Origin: Pogona vitticeps
Taxonomy: Eukaryota; Chordata; Lepidosauria; Squamata; Agamidae
NCBI RefSeq assembly: GCF_051106095.1
Contig: NC_135787.1
Location: 154,946,001 to 155,010,000, forward strand
Direction of reading: 5' to 3'
Length of the DNA: 64,000 bases
The position numbers and the translations under genes were made by a program. The notes under the pieces are model-generated. The model made no database searches, was not told where the DNA came from, and saw only the letters and a program-made list of their open reading frames with translations. This document shows, in pieces, positions 59,050 through 64,000 of this stretch (the stretch's first letter is position 1; each line of letters starts with the position of its first letter).

Positions 59050-61690
59050 ATCTTATTTATTTATTTATTTATTTAACTTATATGTCACCCACTCTACCCA
59101 AAGGTCTCTGGGCGGCTTACAATAATAAAAGTTCAATTAAAATACAATAAAAGATAAAATGATTAAAATACAATTAAAATAGATACTCTAAAAATTGCCA
59201 TCAGGACAGTTGATGTTATTTCAATTAAAAGCCTTCTGGAACTGGAAGGTTTTGACCTGGTGCCGAAATATCATCAACATTGGCGCCAGACGAATCTCAA
59301 TCGAGAGGGACGGCTCTTTCAAAAGGGCCCCCTGGCTAGATCTTAACTGTCAGGTAGGCTCATATGGAAGGAGACGATCCTTCAGGTATCCAGGGCCCAG
59401 GCTGTTTAGGGCTTTATATGTCAAAACAAGCACCTTGATTTGGGCCCGGGCAGCAACTGGTAACCAATGTAATTTAATCAGAATTGGCTTGATGTGTTCC
59501 CTAGCAGCCACACCACTCACCAGCCACGCAGCTCAATTCTGGACCAGTTGCAGTCGCCAAACCATCTTCAAAGGCAGCCCCACTCACGTAGAGCACATTG
59601 CAATAATCTATACGTGATGTTACTAGTGCGTGTGTAACTTTCATGAGACTCTGCTCGTCTGGGTAGGGTTGTAGCTGGTACAATTTCCGCAGCTGAAGGA
59701 ACGTGCCCCTGGCCACCGAGTCCACCTGGGCTTCCAGAGTTAGACTGGGGTCCAGGGGCACCCCGAGGCTGTGGACCCTGTCCCTTAGGGGGAGTGTAAC
59801 CCCATTCAGGGCAGGGAAATGGCCCTCCAACCTGTCCGGCGAAGCACCCACTAACAGCACTTCCGTCTTATCTGGATTGAGTTTCAATTTATATTAATCC
59901 TCATACAGTCCATTATCAGGTCCAGACACAAGTTCAGCACAGAAACTGCCTCACCTGGATTGGTGAAAAACGAGAGATAGAGTTGAGTGTCATCAGCATA
60001 TTGCTGACTCCTCAGCCCAAACCTCCTGATGACCTCTCCCAGCAGGGGGGACAGTATCGAGCCCTGAGGAACCCCATAACATAAATGCCATGGGGCAGAG
60101 CGACCGTCCCCCAGCACCACCCTCTGGACACGGTCAGCCAGGAAGGAGCGGAAGCACCGTAAAACAGTGCCCCCAACCCAACCCAGCCAGCCTATCCAGA
60201 AGGACACCATGATGGATGGTGTTGAAAGGCGCTGAGAGGTCCAGGAGTATCAACAGGGTCACACTCCCCCTGTCTCTCTCCCAGCAAAGGTCAACGTACA
60301 GGGCGACCAAGGCAGTCTCTGTACCAAAACCCGGCCTGAAACCCAATTGAAATGGATCCAGAAAATCTGTTTCATCCAGTAGCGCCTGGAGTTGCCCGGC
60401 CACAACCCGCTCCAACACTTTTCCCAAATAATGGAGGTTCGCTACTGGTCGGTAGTTATCCACAAGCCTTGGGTCCAGGTTAGGCTTTTTAAGGAGTGGT
60501 CGAATTACCGCCTCTTTCAAGGTGGTAGGGACCACTCCCTCTCTCAAAGAGGCGTTCACAGCCTCCTGGACCCAAGTGCAAACTCCCCTGGCAGATCTTC
60601 CAATAAGCAAGATGGGCAAGGATCAAGCAGAGTGGTGGTAGAACGGACAGATCCAAGCACCTTGTCCGCATCCTCAGGTCTCAACAATTGAAACTCATCC
60701 ATTAATATTTGACCTAAGCACGGCACACTGGACACTTTTTTCAATTTTGCAGTAATGATGGAGTCCAATCCACTGTGAATCTGAGTGCTTTTTCTCTCAA
60801 AATGAATGGCAAACTCATCACAGTGAGCTGATGAGCAGTCAGGGACCTCCACCGGATTTCCCGGTTGAAGAAGATCCCAGACAACCTGAAACAGCTCAGC
60901 TGGATGACGTTCTGAGGAAGCAATATGGCTGGAGAAATATTGCTGTTTTGCCAGCCGTATTGCCATGAAACGGGCCCGATAATGGGCTCTAAGTCATGTT
61001 TGATCGAACTCCCAGTGGGTCTTCCTCCACCTGTGCTCCAGCCGTCTCCCCTCTCACTTTATCGCCCACAGTTCAGAAGTATACCAAGTTGCTGTCTGGG
61101 CTTGGTGAGCAGGGAGAGGGCGCTTAGGCAGAATCGTGTCAACCACCTGGGTCATCTCCCTATTCCATAGGGTGACCTGAGCTTTGACAGGAGCGCCAAC
61201 CATATCAGACAGATAATCCCCCAGAGCATTCAGGAAACCATCCGGATCCATTAGTCTCCGAGGGTGGATCATCTTAATGGATCCCCCACCTTTGCAGAGG
61301 GAAGAAGAAGCTAATAGAATAAACTTCACCAGGAAGTGGTCTGACTATGACAATGGGGTAATGACAAGCCCCTCCACGTCCAAACCACAACCTTCCAATC
61401 CTGTTGAGAAAACCAGGTCCAAGGTATGGCCCTTCTCATCTGTTGGGCCAATGACACATTGAGACAGCCCCATGGTTGTCATGGCGGCCATGAAGTCCTG
61501 AGCCGTCCCAGTCAAAGCAGCCTTGGCATGGATGTTGAGGTCCCCCAGCACCAACAGCCTGAGGTCCAAGACTACCTCCATCAGCTCAGGCAGGGAGACT
61601 GTTGGTACACAGCAGGGTGGGTGGTACACCAACAGAATCCCTAATCTGTCTCACAAGCCCAACACACAATACAGGCCCTCAGTACCTCCT
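59050..61690 (-). mobile_element. L2 LINE, 2.6-kb 5'-truncated copy
   Basis: The longest LINE here, reading from about 61690 down to its ATTT tail at 59055-59075. Part of the endonuclease is seen at 61345-61632 (LLVLGDLNIH, GHTLDLVFSTG). Reverse transcriptase follows at 60134-60619 (VDNYRPVANLHYLGKVLERV, FRPGFGTETALVAL) and 59884-60210 (GVPQGSILSPLL, YADDTQLYLSF at about 59968-60000). The C-terminal part is at 59501-59887 (KLNPDKTEVLLVGA, LVTSRIDYCNVLYV). At least two frame shifts separate these blocks, so it is inactive. The ending TGTAAGCCGCCCAGAGACC on the minus strand is typical of reptile L2. It lies in LUM intron 2, in the same sense as the gene. Confidence 0.85.
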
Positions 61691-62347
61691 CTCAAAGGAA
61701 TCTTGATATTGATTTTGTGGTATTTCAGGCTGTATATTAGTGAAGTAACTTCATCAAACAAAAAAACCCCCTAACTTTCCATTTCTGGAGTTCCATTTCT
61801 GTTGCCTCCTATGGATCTACAGTTATCTAACTGAGATGACATGAGCTAGGATGCCATAAAGTCAAACAGCAATCACTGGGCAGCTTGACTTTTTCACTTA
61901 TTTTGCAAAGAAATGTTCATTACTTCTTGTGGAAGCATAAAAAGGTAGAAATAAAGTCTCCATTTGTTCAAGATCAATACTTTCCATCCCATCAGTGTCC
62001 AATGGGATCTTTGTCATAATTCCTCTTGTTTTATTGAATTAATAATCAAGTATTCATCGGATGAAGTCCTGGTAATAAGGGACCTCTCCTTCCATGCAGA
62101 CCTCACTGTTGCCCCTAAAAGATGGGTTCAAAAGGTTTCTTAGCCTTTGAAGGAATGTTTTGGAGGTGCATGGATGGCTACAATAGGAGAGAGTAGGGAA
62201 ATCACATCCTCCTAATTCCAAAGCATTCTGATGTTCCACCAGCAGAATGCAGAATTTTTTATCAAGCCCAAGGATATACCATTTCCTTAACAACACTGTT
62301 GATCTCACTGTCTCTTTTATCTTAAAAAATTGGGATACATTACTTAC
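61691..62347. other. LUM intron 2, donor-proximal end
   Basis: Unique AT-rich sequence up to the donor C|GTAAGT of the main lumican exon. No element is recognised. Confidence 0.4.
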
Positions 62348-63242
62348 GGTTAATTTGGTTGACTTGGAGGTAGTAATTTTCGAGATGTTCATTTACTGTT
62401 GGAATGCTTTTCAGATGATTATAAGAGAGATCCAGCTCAACAAGTGTGGAGATATTCAAAGCATTGCCTGGTATTCCAGAATCGGTCAACTTATTATGAG
62501 ACAGACGTAGATACTGCAGTGCTTTAAAACCCTTGAAGTATTCAGCAGGAATGTTGGTAATCTGATTATTGTCAAAATACAGCATCAGTATATTAGGGGG
62601 CAGTCCCAAAGGCAGCTTAGAAAGTTTATTGAAGCTCAGATCAAGGTACAAGAGTGAATTTAAGCCTTTAAAAACCCCAGAAAGTGTATCTTCACTGAGT
62701 GCATTGTGCTGTAGGTGAATGACAGTCAGATTTACTAATCCTTCAAATGTATTAGGATTGGCTTTTGAAATCTTGTTATGAGTGAGCTGCAGGTCATCCA
62801 GAGTATTGGGAAGTGGCCCAACAATTTCAGTTAGGTTGTTGTAATTTATATGCAGTTTTTTCAAATTCTTTAATTTGGCAAAGACTCTGCCTTTAATTTT
62901 TGAATTTTCCAGGTGATTATTATCGAGGATCAACCACTCCAGATCTGTTACATTATCAAAAGCATTCTCTTCTATGCCTTCAATCATATTATTGCGGAGA
63001 TATAGATATTTAATTCCAGAAGGAACAATTGGCAGACTTTTCAATTTAAGATTGTCACAGTACATTGCTGTTGGATATGTTATAGGGCAATTACACTCAG
63101 GTGCACATACTGCTGTTGATGGCCCATACATTGAGGGAGCATAACCATAATCAGGCTCTGAAGGATAATATGGATCATAATCATATTGACAGAAGATGCC
63201 ACTGATCAAGAAAAAGAAGAGAGGAAGAGTATTCAGATGCAT
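62348..63242 (-). CDS. LUM: Lumican, main coding exon (298 codons plus one base)
   Basis: Lumican is a secreted class II keratan-sulfate SLRP that binds fibrillar collagen and limits fibril diameter, notably in cornea. The signal peptide is about residues 1-18 (MHLNTLPLFFFLISGIFC). A tyrosine-rich acidic tail follows (QYDYDPYYPSEPDYGYAP), whose tyrosines are sulfated in relatives. The cysteine cluster C-x3-C-x-C-x9-C stands at 46, 50, 52 and 62 (CAPECNCPITYPTAMYC). Leucine-rich repeats cover 68-299. Glycosylation sites at N97, N136, N171 and N263 match the classic lumican positions. Full length is 349 aa against 338 in human, with the difference mainly in the N-terminal tail. The exon probably starts at 63262 after CCTGAACAG, or at 63293 after CCTTTAG. 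The ATG chosen is the only one before the signal peptide. Confidence 0.95.
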
Positions 63243-63293
63243 CTTTGCAGTGTGGGTTGTTTCTGTTCAGGGAGATAAAATGCACAGAATTAC

Positions 63294-64000
63294 CTAAAGG
63301 AAGGTTTTGATAAGTAAAATACAAGTTCATACCCCTATGCAATTTTTGTGCATAGTTGACATATCATAAGTAAAAAGTCTCCATGTCATAGGTATATATT
63401 ATTACATTATGAATGAATAATTGTTTTCTATTTTATTTTATTCAGTAATATTACAGTTAGCTATAGGAAATGTAGAGCCAGTGGCTATTGGGTGTTAATA
63501 GATACAAATGAAACAAGATATCGAATGAAATGTTATTGTCTTGTAAAGCTATCTTAAATATTTAAAACTGCAATGTAGTGAAAATACTAAAGATACGGTA
63601 GTGTAGCACAAAAGAATGCACTATTAACTACTAAAACTAATAGATCTGAACAGAAAACATTTGTCCCAAATCTGACTGATATATGAGATACAAAGCAAAT
63701 GTGTAACTTTAAACCATCAAATTTTTAAAACCAATATATTTGTCCATGGATGAATAAAATGAGATGATTCAATGTGCTTGGAGAAAGTATGTGATGTATG
63801 GTTGTACCTATTGAAACAGGATCTCCATAGACAGTACTTTTATACAGCCACCAGCTGTTATAAATGTGCATGTTTCTCTTTTGGCATGCATCCACATCGC
63901 TGCAATTGGCCTAAAGGCATTCACATTTTCCTCTCTCACTGGTATACAAATGGGAGAAAAATGAAAGCAATAAACTAGGGCCTTTATGTTGTGTTTATAA
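63294..64000. other. LUM upstream sequence
   Basis: Should hold LUM intron 1 and possibly the untranslated first exon. Minus-strand TATA words lie at 63838-63844 and 63858-63864, with a weak donor CAATAG|GTACAA at 63807. The spacing makes a 25-base exon, which I do not trust. Nothing else is recognised. Confidence 0.35.

Noticed and set aside
63806-63864. TATA words and a splice-like donor upstream of LUM
   Set aside because: The implied first exon would be about 25 bases or less and the donor is weak. No feature was called.
1-64000. CRISPR arrays, bacterial operons, tRNA or rRNA genes
   Set aside because: None seen. The short direct repeats are microsatellites, and the tRNA-like parts belong to SINEs with bodies and tails.

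Overview
The window is nuclear DNA of a vertebrate, almost certainly a squamate reptile (lizard or snake). The repeat content supports this: Bov-B LINE copies, tRNA-derived Sauria-type SINEs whose tails read as repeated ACCTTT, L2 and CR1/L3 LINEs, and many short hAT- and Tigger-type DNA elements. No order or species can be named from sequence alone. The DNA is AT-rich and gene-poor, with intron-bearing genes and no operons.

The genes form one block of small leucine-rich proteoglycan (SLRP) genes, all read on the minus strand: EPYC (epiphycan) on the left, KERA (keratocan) in the middle and LUM (lumican) on the right. This is the known tetrapod order EPYC-KERA-LUM, with DCN (decorin) expected beyond the right edge. 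KERA and LUM have their whole coding regions here. Each has a long exon with the start codon, signal peptide, cysteine cluster and most leucine-rich repeats, and a short last exon with the C-terminal cysteine pair. Spliced lengths are 351 aa (KERA) and 349 aa (LUM). For EPYC only the signal-peptide exon is visible, plus a candidate non-coding first exon and promoter. Its remaining coding exons could not be found and probably lie beyond position 1. A candidate non-coding first exon with a TATA-like box is also proposed for KERA.

Layout: 1-18 kb is left-hand EPYC intron with L2, SINE, Penelope-like, hAT and Bov-B remnants. 18-22.3 kb holds the 5' end of EPYC. 22.3-33.5 kb is intergenic and repeat-rich, including a CR1 copy split by L2 and Bov-B. 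33.6-40 kb is KERA. 40-50.6 kb is intergenic, with Tigger-type elements, an unclassified repeat family and an L3/CR1 copy split by two hAT elements. 50.6-63.3 kb is LUM, whose second intron spans 10.6 kb and holds a long L2 copy.

The three proteins are secreted extracellular-matrix proteoglycans. From family knowledge, keratocan and lumican carry keratan sulfate and organise collagen fibrils in cornea and other connective tissue, and epiphycan acts in cartilage. The most unusual structural signal is a pair of Bov-B copies that share the same roughly 0.5-kb foreign segment at the same Bov-B position.
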